Shown here in pieces: positions 52,748 to 61,513 of a stretch of 64,000 nucleotides of DNA. Below the pieces are notes generated by a model that did no database searches, had not been told where the DNA came from, and worked only from the letters and a program-made list of their open reading frames with translations. This DNA is from Calothrix sp. NIES-2098 (GTDB taxonomy: Bacteria > Cyanobacteriota > Cyanobacteriia > Cyanobacteriales > Nostocaceae): positions 2,850,001-2,914,000 of the forward strand of contig AP018172.1 of NCBI GenBank assembly GCA_002368175.1. The letters run 5' to 3'. The number at the start of each line of letters is the position of its first letter. Position 1 is the first letter of the stretch. Both the position numbers and the translations under genes were made by a program.

Positions 52748-55700
52748 TTACTGTGGGACTTTGGGCTGATTAACAGGAATTTCAATCACAAATTCTGCTC
52801 CTTGTTCTGGTGCGGAATTACAAGATAACTTACCGCTATGTTTATCTACAACAATTTGGTAACTAATTGATAACCCTAATCCAGTCCCTTTACCTACATC
52901 TTTTGTAGTAAAGAAAGGGTCAAATAATTTCGAGCGAATTGCTGGAGGGATTCCCTTACCGTTATCTGAAATTCGGATAGCTACGCGATTCCGATCGATA
53001 ACTTCTGTACAAATGCGAATTTGAGGATTGATAATTTGCTCACATTTAGTTACTAATGACTCTTCTAAAGCATCAATAGCATTACTTAAAATATTCATAA
53101 ATACCTGATTTAATTGACCTGGGTAGCAATCAATTAAAGGAAGTTTAGCATATTCTTTAATTACCGAAATCTCTGGGTGATTTTGTTTAGATTTCAAGCG
53201 GTTGTGAAGAATCATCAGAGTACTATCAAGACCTTCATGGATGTCTACCTGCTTGAATTCAGCTTCATCTAAACGCGAAAAATTGCGGAGCGATAGGACT
53301 ATTTCACGAATGCGTTGAGTACCTATCCGCATAGACTCTAGAAGTTTTACTAAGTCTTCTTTGAGAAAATCAAGGTCAATGTCGACAATTTCTGCTTGAA
53401 TTTCTTCGGGAGGATCGGGGTAGTGTTGTTGATAGAGTTCTACTAATCGTAATAAGTCTTTGGTGTATTGACTGGCAGGAATTAAATTACCGTGAATGAA
53501 ATTGACTGGATTGTTGATTTCATGAGCAACGCCTGCAACCATATTGCCTATTGAGGACATTTTCTCACTGTGGATGAGTTGGGTTTGGGTACGTTGGAGT
53601 TCGCTCAAGGTTGCTTCTAAGTTTTGTGCTTGTTGTTGTAATTTAATTTCCGCTTGTTTGCGCTCTGTAATGTCAGTTGATACACCCAAAATTTGCTTAA
53701 TTTGTCCTTCATTATTCCGGTTGAATGGTGTCTCCCGAGTGTAGAGCCAGCACCACTCACAATTAGGACGTCTGACTCGAAATTCAAATTCAACAATATC
53801 GCCATCTTTGGCTGTAATAAATTTTTCATGGTGATGTCTGACTGTTTCCCAATCATCTGGATGCATAATGGTGGGAATCAGATTTTCTCCCATTTGCTGA
53901 ATTTCTGTATTAGAGTAACCGATAAGAGTAGCAATTTCTTGATTTGCGTAAACATTGCGTTGTTCTTCTAAATCAAAAATGTAGAGAACATTAGGAGAAG
54001 AATCGGCAATGCGTTGAATAAAGTGTTGACTAGCTTGTAGTGCTTCTTCTGCTTGTTTGCGCTCTGTAATATTTAAAGTAGTTCCCACAAGCCGATAAAT
54101 TCTACTTTCGCTATTTCGCAGAGGATTGATAGTAGTAAACCACCAGGTTTCTTTACCATCGAAACTCAAACATTCTTCATAAGAAATTGCACTACCAGCT
54201 TCTATACAGCGTTGATATCGCTGAGTTATTGCTGCACCTTCAATCGCTCCATGCAACTCTTCTGGAGTTTTACCAGTCATCTTTTCATGATTCACACCTA
54301 CTATTTTTTCTGCTGCTGAGTTACAACCAGCAAAACGAAATGTACCACTTTCTAGCACATCGACAATAAATATTAATTGCGGAACCCCATCATAAATGCT
54401 GCGTAAAAACTGTTCTTGTTCTTGTAATCGAGCTTCTGCTTGTTTGCGTTCGCTAATATCACGAGTAATTGTTGCCAAACACAAAGGATCGCCAGTCTCT
54501 GAATTTTTAACTATGAACATATTAAAGTCAACTGGGATTGCTTCTTCAGTGGGAAAGTGTCGGAAACGATATTCTCCCTGCCATAAACCACGTTCTATAA
54601 CAGCAGGTAAAATGTGCCGCCGCATATATTCTCTGTCTTCTGGTAAGATGCAATCAATAATTTTGAAGTCTTCTACTGCTGCTAAATTATCAATTCCAAT
54701 TAGCTTTAATCCAGCTTCATTAATAAACATGGCTTTTCCTTCTAAGCTGGCAAAACCAATGAAGTCACTACTATTTTCAATCAGAGAAACAAATCTTTGC
54801 CGTTCCTGTTCAGTTTGCTTGCGTTCTGTGATGTCAGTTGCTGTTATCACTAACTGAGAAATGCGTGAGGTACTATCTAACAGAGGCGTGACATTTAATA
54901 ACCACCAAGTTTCCTGGTCATGAATATAGAAAAACTCCTCATAAAATATGCTCTTGCCTGATTTGATACATTCGCGATAGCGTTGGCGATAGTAATGTGC
55001 CATATCAGCAGGTAGCGCCTCTGCCATTGTTTTTCCTACAAAGGATTCAAGGGGAATGGAACTATTTCTGAGCATGGCTGGATTGAATTTCACATAACGA
55101 AACTCTTCACCATCATCTAAAACATCCAAGACAAAAATGCCATAATCTACACCTTCCCAAATACTTTGTAAAAACTGTGCCTGCTCTTGTAGTTGTTGTT
55201 GTATTTTTTGGCGTTGGCGTAGCCCGTCGTAGACATCGCTAATATCAATTAAGCACCCATACCAAGTTGTTTCTCCAGCAGCTTGACGTTCTGGTCGGGA
55301 AAATGATTTTACCCATTTTTGCAAACCTACAGGAGTAATTATTCGCCAGTCTTGCTCAAAGTTTTCCAGCGTTTGGGCAGAGTAATTCATTGCTTGGAGT
55401 ACTTGTGAAGTATCCTCCGGGTCAATTTGGGCAAACAATAAGGAAGCATCTTCTATAATCTGTTCCGGTTCGATTTCTAGAATTTCTCGACATCCTGAAG
55501 AAACATAGGGAAAAGACATTTGACCATCTGGTTGAAGGCAAAATTCGTACAGCATTCCCGGTACGTTATCTGCTAGTCGCTGTAATCTTGCTTCAGTAGT
55601 TTCTAACTCTTCATTGAGTTGTTTGAGTTCTGCTTCTACTTGCTTGCGGTCAGTAATATCTAATAGTACACCACAGAAGATAATCTCCCCTTGGTCGTTA

Positions 55701-56476
55701 CGTATAGGAGTTGAGTCTCCTTGCCACCAAATAATTTCTCCGTTAGGTTTAATTAACCGTCCTTCGTAGTGCCAAGGAATGGAATTTTCCACTGTCTCTA
55801 CTACTGAGGCCACATAGTTTTCAATATCTTCTGGATGCACGCGAGCCACAAAGCTATTGAAATCCTGTATCATATCTGCTGCTGTAATTCCCGCCAGTTC
55901 CCAGATAAAGTCGCTGATATAATCGACTCTCCAAACACCATTACGGTTGGTGAACTGAAAAATTGCACCTGGTACATTAGCGGTAATATTTCTTAAAAGC
56001 TTTTCGCTCTGTTTGCGATTAGCGATCGCTTCCGTACAGATGACGATCCCACCAACTGCACCAAAATCTTCGTACCAAGGATGAATCTCCCACTTCACCC
56101 ATTCGATTTTCCCGTTTGCACCAGGAAAAGCATCTTCTGCGGATTCCTCAATCGCACCTGCTAAACAACGTTGGTAAATTTCCCGCCAATGTTGGGGAAT
56201 TTGGGGGAATATTTCATAATGAGAGCGACCAATAATGTCTTCATCGCTCAAGCTATAATCTTCTCGCCACCGCCGACTAGCTGCGAGGTAACGCATTTGA
56301 CGGTCAAATACAGCGATCGCAGCTGGAGTGTATTCTATAAACGAGCGCATCTGCTGTAGACTAGGTTCAACGCTATCCAAGCAGCGATTAGACTCTACTA
56401 TCTGACGTAGTTCTATCAGCTCTTGTTGAAGAGATTCGTAAGTATTTTTATCTACAGAGATAAGATTGCAAGCCAT
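52748..56476 (-). CDS. Seven-PAS sensor histidine kinase
   Basis: A 1242-residue soluble kinase with seven PAS domains in a row (about 45-160, 162-285, 298-420, 425-550, 552-675, 680-810 and 815-945), several ending in the ITERKQ-type PAC signature, then a coiled coil and kinase core: SSIGNMVAGVAHEINNPVNFIHGN (H-box), NILSNAIDALEES (N-box), DNGKGIPP (G1) and GKGTGLGLSIS (G2). PAS3 is particularly close to the PAS of the kinase at 1-4755. No receiver domain is present and the partner is unknown. Residue ranges are estimates. Confidence 0.88.
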   Translation of the reverse strand: MACNLISVDKNTYESLQQELIELRQIVESNRCLDSVEPSLQQMRSFIEYTPAAIAVFDRQMRYLAASRRWREDYSLSDEDIIGRSHYEIFPQIPQHWREIYQRCLAGAIEESAEDAFPGANGKIEWVKWEIHPWYEDFGAVGGIVICTEAIANRKQSEKLLRNITANVPGAIFQFTNRNGVWRVDYISDFIWELAGITAADMIQDFNSFVARVHPEDIENYVASVVETVENSIPWHYEGRLIKPNGEIIWWQGDSTPIRNDQGEIIFCGVLLDITDRKQVEAELKQLNEELETTEARLQRLADNVPGMLYEFCLQPDGQMSFPYVSSGCREILEIEPEQIIEDASLLFAQIDPEDTSQVLQAMNYSAQTLENFEQDWRIITPVGLQKWVKSFSRPERQAAGETTWYGCLIDISDVYDGLRQRQKIQQQLQEQAQFLQSIWEGVDYGIFVLDVLDDGEEFRYVKFNPAMLRNSSIPLESFVGKTMAEALPADMAHYYRQRYRECIKSGKSIFYEEFFYIHDQETWWLLNVTPLLDSTSRISQLVITATDITERKQTEQERQRFVSLIENSSDFIGFASLEGKAMFINEAGLKLIGIDNLAAVEDFKIIDCILPEDREYMRRHILPAVIERGLWQGEYRFRHFPTEEAIPVDFNMFIVKNSETGDPLCLATITRDISERKQAEARLQEQEQFLRSIYDGVPQLIFIVDVLESGTFRFAGCNSAAEKIVGVNHEKMTGKTPEELHGAIEGAAITQRYQRCIEAGSAISYEECLSFDGKETWWFTTINPLRNSESRIYRLVGTTLNITERKQAEEALQASQHFIQRIADSSPNVLYIFDLEEQRNVYANQEIATLIGYSNTEIQQMGENLIPTIMHPDDWETVRHHHEKFITAKDGDIVEFEFRVRRPNCEWCWLYTRETPFNRNNEGQIKQILGVSTDITERKQAEIKLQQQAQNLEATLSELQRTQTQLIHSEKMSSIGNMVAGVAHEINNPVNFIHGNLIPASQYTKDLLRLVELYQQHYPDPPEEIQAEIVDIDLDFLKEDLVKLLESMRIGTQRIREIVLSLRNFSRLDEAEFKQVDIHEGLDSTLMILHNRLKSKQNHPEISVIKEYAKLPLIDCYPGQLNQVFMNILSNAIDALEESLVTKCEQIINPQIRICTEVIDRNRVAIRISDNGKGIPPAIRSKLFDPFFTTKDVGKGTGLGLSISYQIVVDKHSGKLSCNSAPEQGAEFVIEIPVNQPKVPQ

Positions 56477-56618
56477 AGTATTGTTACTTGCCAGCTAAGG
56501 AAATAAAGGCAACTACAGCACTTATTATTCCCAACTCATTTCAGCAAACAACATGATGGCTCAAGAATCTTCTTTGTGTCTTTGTGCCTTTGTGGTTCAA
56601 TATTTTTTAACACAAAAA

Positions 56619-58088
56619 CTAACTCAGTAATTCGCCCAACTGATGCTGAATCAACAATCCTTTAATTGTTGCATTTTCAGCCTTCAAAGCCTGTACTTCT
56701 GCTTCTAATTCACTAATTCTTGCCTTCAAGGCTTCCTTTGTTGTACCCTGTCTGTGAATGACAACTTCGCGATAAATTGCTAAATTTGCATCTTCGTTCA
56801 TCCATCTTTGATATGTCTTGGTATGCTCTTGCACTGTATGTCCCATATAATCGGCCATCGTTTTAATGGGCACTTGTAGGCGATGTCCGCGGATTGCATA
56901 AGCGTGACGTAATTCATAGGGTCTAAACCCCAAATTAGTAACTCTAAATCTGATATAAAGTTTTGCCGTTTTATTACTTAATTTGCCTTCGTTGTAAGGA
57001 AATTTTATATTTTTTAAATCAAATAATTCCACCCAATGGGGATGTAATGGCGGAATTCCGCAACTGCGCTCGCCAGTTTTAGTACCCTCTGTCAAACTCG
57101 GATTTAGAGTTACTAAATGAAAAGTATTTTGAGTGTTAGTAAAGGCTTCTATATCTATCGCAAATAATTCATGTGGCCTTAAGCCATAAGTTGCTAACAT
57201 CCCATAAGCCCATTGCCATTGTTCGGGTTGTGTTAGATTCTCTTTACTAGCATAAGCTGATAAAGGCAGCCCAATTTTAGTAAAGCCTTGGATAATTTCT
57301 TCATCTGATGGCACTTGGCGAATTGTTGGATATGGTTTAGGAGTTGCATAAGCATCAATTGTTTTTAAGCCATTAATTCCGCAAAACTCGCAAAACTTCT
57401 TCAGTTGCCATACTAAGAAAAACCTTCCTGATGTATTCGGTTTAGTTCTTTCTAATGCTTTCTCCAATGCATATGAAGACATAGGTAAATCTTGAGGAAG
57501 TTTTTTTAAATGCCTCATGTAATGAGTTTCCCAAGTTCGTATACCTTGACGATTCTTTTGATGAGTTTTCCAAAATTCTCGCTGATAATCTTCAATCCAT
57601 TCACTAATAAGTTTCGGAGAATTTTCCTGTTCTGGTAAAGCTAGCTTTTGTGCTTGTTTACCTAATAACTCTGGTGTCCACCGAAATTGTTTTGTTATCA
57701 ACAATAAATCTAATTCTCGTGCTTTTACTACTGCCGTTTTCACACCTAAATCATTCGCAGCAAACCCAAGCGAAATGGTATACTGCTTACTTGGACTACC
57801 ATTTTTTCCAATATCGCCAGGTTTACAGGGAAAAGTCCCTTGTAAACCAATAGTTTTAACGCTAGTTAGCTTAAGTTTGACCTTCACTCTATCTAAACTT
57901 AATGCCGAGTTAGCTTGCCCAATAGCGTGTTTTATCCGAAGATATTCACGCTCTATCTTTACACTTTCATCTGATGGGGAAGATTTGGCTTTCCATTGTT
58001 TCCACTTAGATGGCTCCCATTGGTCAATTCCAACACCATCCCATTCAGCATTACGAGGGTCGTAGTTACTAGATTCATTGCTAGACAT
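56619..58088 (-). CDS. Tyrosine recombinase, XisA/XisC-like
   Basis: A 489-residue integrase with an N-terminal DNA-binding part, a SAM-like core-binding region (about 190-280) and a catalytic domain. Catalytic residues: Arg in YGLRPHEL (about 303), the second cluster PYELRHAYAIRGH (about 392), where the usual His of HxLR is Tyr, a later YMGHT His/Trp position, and the nucleophile in TKTYQRWM (about 424). The R-Y-R-Y tetrad and the length are like XisA and XisC, the enzymes that excise DNA elements in differentiating heterocysts. A C-terminal coiled coil (LKARISELEAEVQALKAEN) is present. It may move a nearby element; no attachment sites were found. Confidence 0.8.
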   Translation of the reverse strand: MSSNESSNYDPRNAEWDGVGIDQWEPSKWKQWKAKSSPSDESVKIEREYLRIKHAIGQANSALSLDRVKVKLKLTSVKTIGLQGTFPCKPGDIGKNGSPSKQYTISLGFAANDLGVKTAVVKARELDLLLITKQFRWTPELLGKQAQKLALPEQENSPKLISEWIEDYQREFWKTHQKNRQGIRTWETHYMRHLKKLPQDLPMSSYALEKALERTKPNTSGRFFLVWQLKKFCEFCGINGLKTIDAYATPKPYPTIRQVPSDEEIIQGFTKIGLPLSAYASKENLTQPEQWQWAYGMLATYGLRPHELFAIDIEAFTNTQNTFHLVTLNPSLTEGTKTGERSCGIPPLHPHWVELFDLKNIKFPYNEGKLSNKTAKLYIRFRVTNLGFRPYELRHAYAIRGHRLQVPIKTMADYMGHTVQEHTKTYQRWMNEDANLAIYREVVIHRQGTTKEALKARISELEAEVQALKAENATIKGLLIQHQLGELLS

Positions 58089-58272
58089 AAGCTGTTTTTG
58101 GCTAGAGAGTGAAGTGTTGCAATGGTAGTGAAGATAAGCAATTACACGCAGAAAGTACAGATGAGCAACTCCGTAGTTGAGGCTGGATAAACTGAATTAA
58201 AATTTACAATTTTATACGGAATAGCGCTCGATAACAGTGTATTTAATAGAACAACCCAACAACTTTAAAGCT

Positions 58273-58911
58273 ATGAGTAACATGATAAACATAACTAGAA
58301 AGTACCTATTACCATTTTTTGTTGTGGCGATCGCAGCTAGCCTCAGCAGTTGTAGTTCTAGCCCTAGCTCTCGTCAGGATACTATTAGCGAAACGCCAGC
58401 GCCTACAGCAGCGCCTACCATAACGCCCACAACAACGCCAACGACATCTGACAGTGGATTATCCCCCTCCCCCAGCAAAAGCCCTAGTATGGCTCATCTG
58501 AGGGCGAAATCAGACGATGTTGAGACACCCTCACCTGCTGCAACTACGAAAGCTGCCACTAGCAAAACTACCAATGTCACCCTATACACAAGTGATGTTC
58601 AATGTCAACAACTAATTCCCCAAAAAGTTAGCGTACCAGCAGATGAACCCGTACAAGGCGCAGTGAGCAAAATTCTTGAGCAAAGAGATACAGGCGACTT
58701 TAACTTATCGAGTTATCGAGTCAGCGTGAAAAATGGCGTTGCTACAGTTGATTTTCGAGTAGCTCCAAACTCAAAACGGCAAATAGCTTCGCTTTCGAGT
58801 TGCGAACAATTTGCGCTGTTTGGTAGCCTCCGAAAAACATTGACAAGTAATCCTCAATGGAAAATTAAAGACGTGCGTTTTACCGAACGCGGTGAGGAAA
58901 TTGTGTTTTAG
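58273..58911 (+). CDS. GerMN-domain lipoprotein
   Basis: A 212-residue lipoprotein: basic start, hydrophobic core and a lipobox-type LSSC (about residue 25-28), then a Pro/Thr/Ser-rich linker (about 40-100) and a C-terminal GerMN domain (VTLYTSD, QKVSVPADEPVQGAVSKIL, VSVKNGVATVDF). GerMN domains are found in spore-germination proteins and in cyanobacterial envelope lipoproteins, probably binding cell-wall polymers. Start ATG 58273 (or 58282) is preferred over the upstream Met at 58237, because the earlier residues are not signal-like. Confidence 0.8.
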   Translation: MSNMINITRKYLLPFFVVAIAASLSSCSSSPSSRQDTISETPAPTAAPTITPTTTPTTSDSGLSPSPSKSPSMAHLRAKSDDVETPSPAATTKAATSKTTNVTLYTSDVQCQQLIPQKVSVPADEPVQGAVSKILEQRDTGDFNLSSYRVSVKNGVATVDFRVAPNSKRQIASLSSCEQFALFGSLRKTLTSNPQWKIKDVRFTERGEEIVF

Positions 58912-59002
58912 TCATTTGTCATTAGTTAACAACTCTCTTTAGTGAATGAGCAAATAATTTTTTATTTCTCTGTGTCTCTGCGGTTAAATTTTTTGGTGAA
59001 TT

Positions 59003-59284
59003 CTAGCTATTTTCATCCTTACCCTGATTATTAGATAAAAGCCATTGCTCAACCAACTCTGTCATAATGTCGCTCATTTGTCGCTCTTGAGAAGCTGCTA
59101 CTGCTTTAAGTTTGCGATGCAGATGCTTAGGCAGATAAATGGTTGTGCGAGTATATTCTGGGTTAGTACTTTTGCTGTGGGAAGAAGGTTTATTTTCAGT
59201 TGGCTGTATATTGTCTCGTTGTTGACGGCTACGAGCAGCATCAATTAGATCGTCAAAGCGACTAGTTTTCTTCTTATTATTCAA
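59003..59284 (-). CDS. Ribbon-helix-helix partition partner protein
   Basis: A 93-residue protein: a disordered, basic N-terminus (about 1-40) and a C-terminal RHH domain (TRTTIYLPKHLHRKLKAVAASQERQMSDIMTELVEQW). It is encoded just downstream of parA (68 bp) on the same strand, the arrangement of ParA plus a small RHH centromere-binding protein (ParG/Omega-like). The N-terminal tail would stimulate the ParA ATPase; RHH dimers would bind the iterated site at 59999-60063. Confidence 0.75.
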   Translation of the reverse strand: MNNKKKTSRFDDLIDAARSRQQRDNIQPTENKPSSHSKSTNPEYTRTTIYLPKHLHRKLKAVAASQERQMSDIMTELVEQWLLSNNQGKDENS

Positions 59285-59352
59285 AGTAAAAATTCTCCAT
59301 ATTTTAATTGTAAATAATCAACAGATGAAAGCGCCAGTTCCAGAAAAAATCC

Positions 59353-59952
59353 TCATTTTGAATTCTCTAATATCTCCTTTCCCACCTCAGCGTAACAACG
59401 CCATGCAATTTGCGCGTAAGAATCTTTAACAGCATTGACTGGTACTCCTTCTAAAGCGGCTCTTTGAAATACAGCCAACCGCCGAATTCCAGATTTAAAT
59501 ACAGGTAATCCTGCTTTTAATAAAGCTGCTCTAGCATCTTCTCCTGCTTTATTAGGATTTGGTGGAATCAGAGTCAGCAAAATACGATAATTTGTCTTAA
59601 ATTGCTTCAGAGCTTCCACCATTTGCATTGTTGCAGCTAATGCGATCGCATCAGGAGTTGTCGGTATTACTAGCAAATCGCATCCCCTAGCAATCGTTTT
59701 TAGTTCATCTGGATCTGGTCTAGCTGGCGTATCAATCACAATATTTTCGTAGAGTTTTGCCAGAACTATTCCTTGCTTTTCATCAGCAACTTTGAATGGT
59801 AAACAACCTCGATTTGACCAATCCAAAGCACTGCGGTTGAGGTCGCCGTCTACTAGCAGTGTATCAGCTGTGTTTTGAAGATATGTAGCCAGGTGTAGCG
59901 CTGTAGTTGATTTGCCAACACCCCCCTTAAACGCCGCCACAGTAATAATCAT
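59353..59952 (-). CDS. parA: ParA-family partition ATPase
   Basis: A 199-residue ParA: deviant Walker A AAFKGGVGKSTTALHLA (residues 6-22), DGDLNRSALDW (Walker A'), VIDTPARPD (Walker B). Start ATG 59952 is chosen; the frame extends to 60030, but that part is basic, odd in composition, and overlaps an iterated DNA site. It is the small plasmid/island-type ParA. With its RHH partner it would segregate a plasmid or hold an integrative element. Confidence 0.85.
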   Translation of the reverse strand: MIITVAAFKGGVGKSTTALHLATYLQNTADTLLVDGDLNRSALDWSNRGCLPFKVADEKQGIVLAKLYENIVIDTPARPDPDELKTIARGCDLLVIPTTPDAIALAATMQMVEALKQFKTNYRILLTLIPPNPNKAGEDARAALLKAGLPVFKSGIRRLAVFQRAALEGVPVNAVKDSYAQIAWRCYAEVGKEILENSK

Positions 59953-59998
59953 TTTGAATTTACAAGCAAATAATCCCAAGATTCTACTGCATAACCTA

Positions 59999-60063
59999 AA
60001 CATCTGGACATTTTTAAAATGTCTAAACATCTAGATGTTGAAAGTTTTAAATATTCAGATGTT
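59999..60063. promoter_or_regulatory. Iterated operator/centromere candidate of the parA operon
   Basis: Six copies of a (A/G)ACAT(C/T)T heptamer in both orientations: AACATCT at 59999, GACATTT at 60007 paired with AAATGTC at 60017, the palindrome AACATCTAGATGTT at 60026-60039, and AGATGTT at 60057. They lie directly upstream of the chosen parA start and fit RHH-type partition operators. Confidence 0.65.
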
Positions 60064-60182
60064 TTGCTAATTAATATTAAGTATGCATACAATTAACTTC
60101 TCATTATTTAGTATACTTAATATATTAAGTAAAATATAGAGATAAAAGAATAAAATAAGACTAAGTGTAAAAACTAAACTGT

Positions 60183-61454
60183 TTAGTTTTGTGCTTCTCC
60201 TTTCACAGGCAACACAATCGTAAATTCTGTTCCTCGATCGAGTGTGGAATCAACTTTGATCGCCCCACCATGTTTTTCCACGACAATTTGATGAGCGATC
60301 GCTAATCCTAATCCAGTACCTTTACCCAGTTCCTTTGTAGTGAACATACAGTCAAAAATCCGCTGTCTCACCTCGTCTGACATCCCAATGCCATTATCTG
60401 CAATCCGAATGATGACAAAATCCGGCTCTAGCATTTCCGTAGAAACCTCGATGAAAAGGGAATTATCTACTCGCTTTCCCTGCTGCCAAGCTTCTTCTAA
60501 CGCATCAATGGCATTAGCCAGGATATTCATAAACACTTGATTGAGTTGTCCGGGAAAGCATTCAATCTTTGGTAAAGGAGAGTATTGTCTGTTGACTTTA
60601 ATTTCCGGTCGCTGTCCCAAACTTTTCAGGCGGTGTCGCAAAATTAGTAAAGTACTATCCAGTCCTTGATGTATGTCAACTTCAAGCTTGACAGCTGTAT
60701 CAGTGCGGGCAAAGTTTCGCAGCGATACAGAAATCTCTTTAATGCGCTCCGTGCTTAACTGCATAGAATTGAGGAGGTTTGGCAAATCTTCGAGAATGAA
60801 CTCCAGATCTGTTTGCGCGATCGCCTCTTGAATAGCTTCTGGCAGTTGCTCGTAATATTGCTGGCATAATTGTAAGATGTTAGTAATATCAGAAACATAC
60901 TCTTGAGCCGGGATCGTATTGCTGATGATGCAGCTAATGGGATTATTCATTTCATGGGCAACCCCTGCCATCAGTTGACCAAGCATTGATAGCTTTTCTT
61001 GCTGTACCAGTTGCACTTGTGCCTTAGCTAACTCCGCTGTTCGTTCTGCTACGCGTTGTTCTAAGCGATCGCTCAGTTGCTTGAGTTGTAAATGCGATCG
61101 CACTCTCGCAATTACTTCTGCTTGTTCAAAAGGCTTGGGAATGTAATCAACAGCCCCTAATGAAAGACCTTTCACCTTGTTTTCCGTATCCGTCAGCGCC
61201 GTCATAAAAATAATCGGAATTGCTTGCGTTAAGGGATCGGCTTTGAGTCTCTGACACGTCTCAAACCCATCGATTCCAGGCATTTGTACATCTAAGAGAA
61301 TCAGCGCAGGTGGTTTATGCTGCACCAATTCGATCGCGCTTTCGCCATCTTCAGCAACTCGAACTGCAAAACCCGCACCTTTTAAAGCTTGTGATAGCAC
61401 TGACAAATTAGTGGGATTATCATCCACAATCAAAACAAAATCAGAGTCTTTCAT
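60183..61454 (-). CDS. Receiver-histidine kinase hybrid (RR-HK)
   Basis: A 423-residue protein: a receiver domain (1-125) with IVDDNP acidic start, phosphoacceptor Asp in LILLDVQMPG (about 56) and Lys in YIPKPFE (about 107), then coiled coil and kinase core SMLGQLMAGVAHEMNNPISC, NILANAIDALEE, DNGIGMSD, GKGTGLGLAI. Receiver-first hybrids act as intermediates in phosphorelays. It lies 60 bp downstream of the MASE1 kinase, so the two form an operon: the larger kinase probably signals to this one. Confidence 0.88.
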   Translation of the reverse strand: MKDSDFVLIVDDNPTNLSVLSQALKGAGFAVRVAEDGESAIELVQHKPPALILLDVQMPGIDGFETCQRLKADPLTQAIPIIFMTALTDTENKVKGLSLGAVDYIPKPFEQAEVIARVRSHLQLKQLSDRLEQRVAERTAELAKAQVQLVQQEKLSMLGQLMAGVAHEMNNPISCIISNTIPAQEYVSDITNILQLCQQYYEQLPEAIQEAIAQTDLEFILEDLPNLLNSMQLSTERIKEISVSLRNFARTDTAVKLEVDIHQGLDSTLLILRHRLKSLGQRPEIKVNRQYSPLPKIECFPGQLNQVFMNILANAIDALEEAWQQGKRVDNSLFIEVSTEMLEPDFVIIRIADNGIGMSDEVRQRIFDCMFTTKELGKGTGLGLAIAHQIVVEKHGGAIKVDSTLDRGTEFTIVLPVKGEAQN

Positions 61455-61513
61455 TGGTTTAAATTCTAAAGATGGTTTTTTATAGATAAATTCAAAAATT
61501 AATAAAGCAAGAT

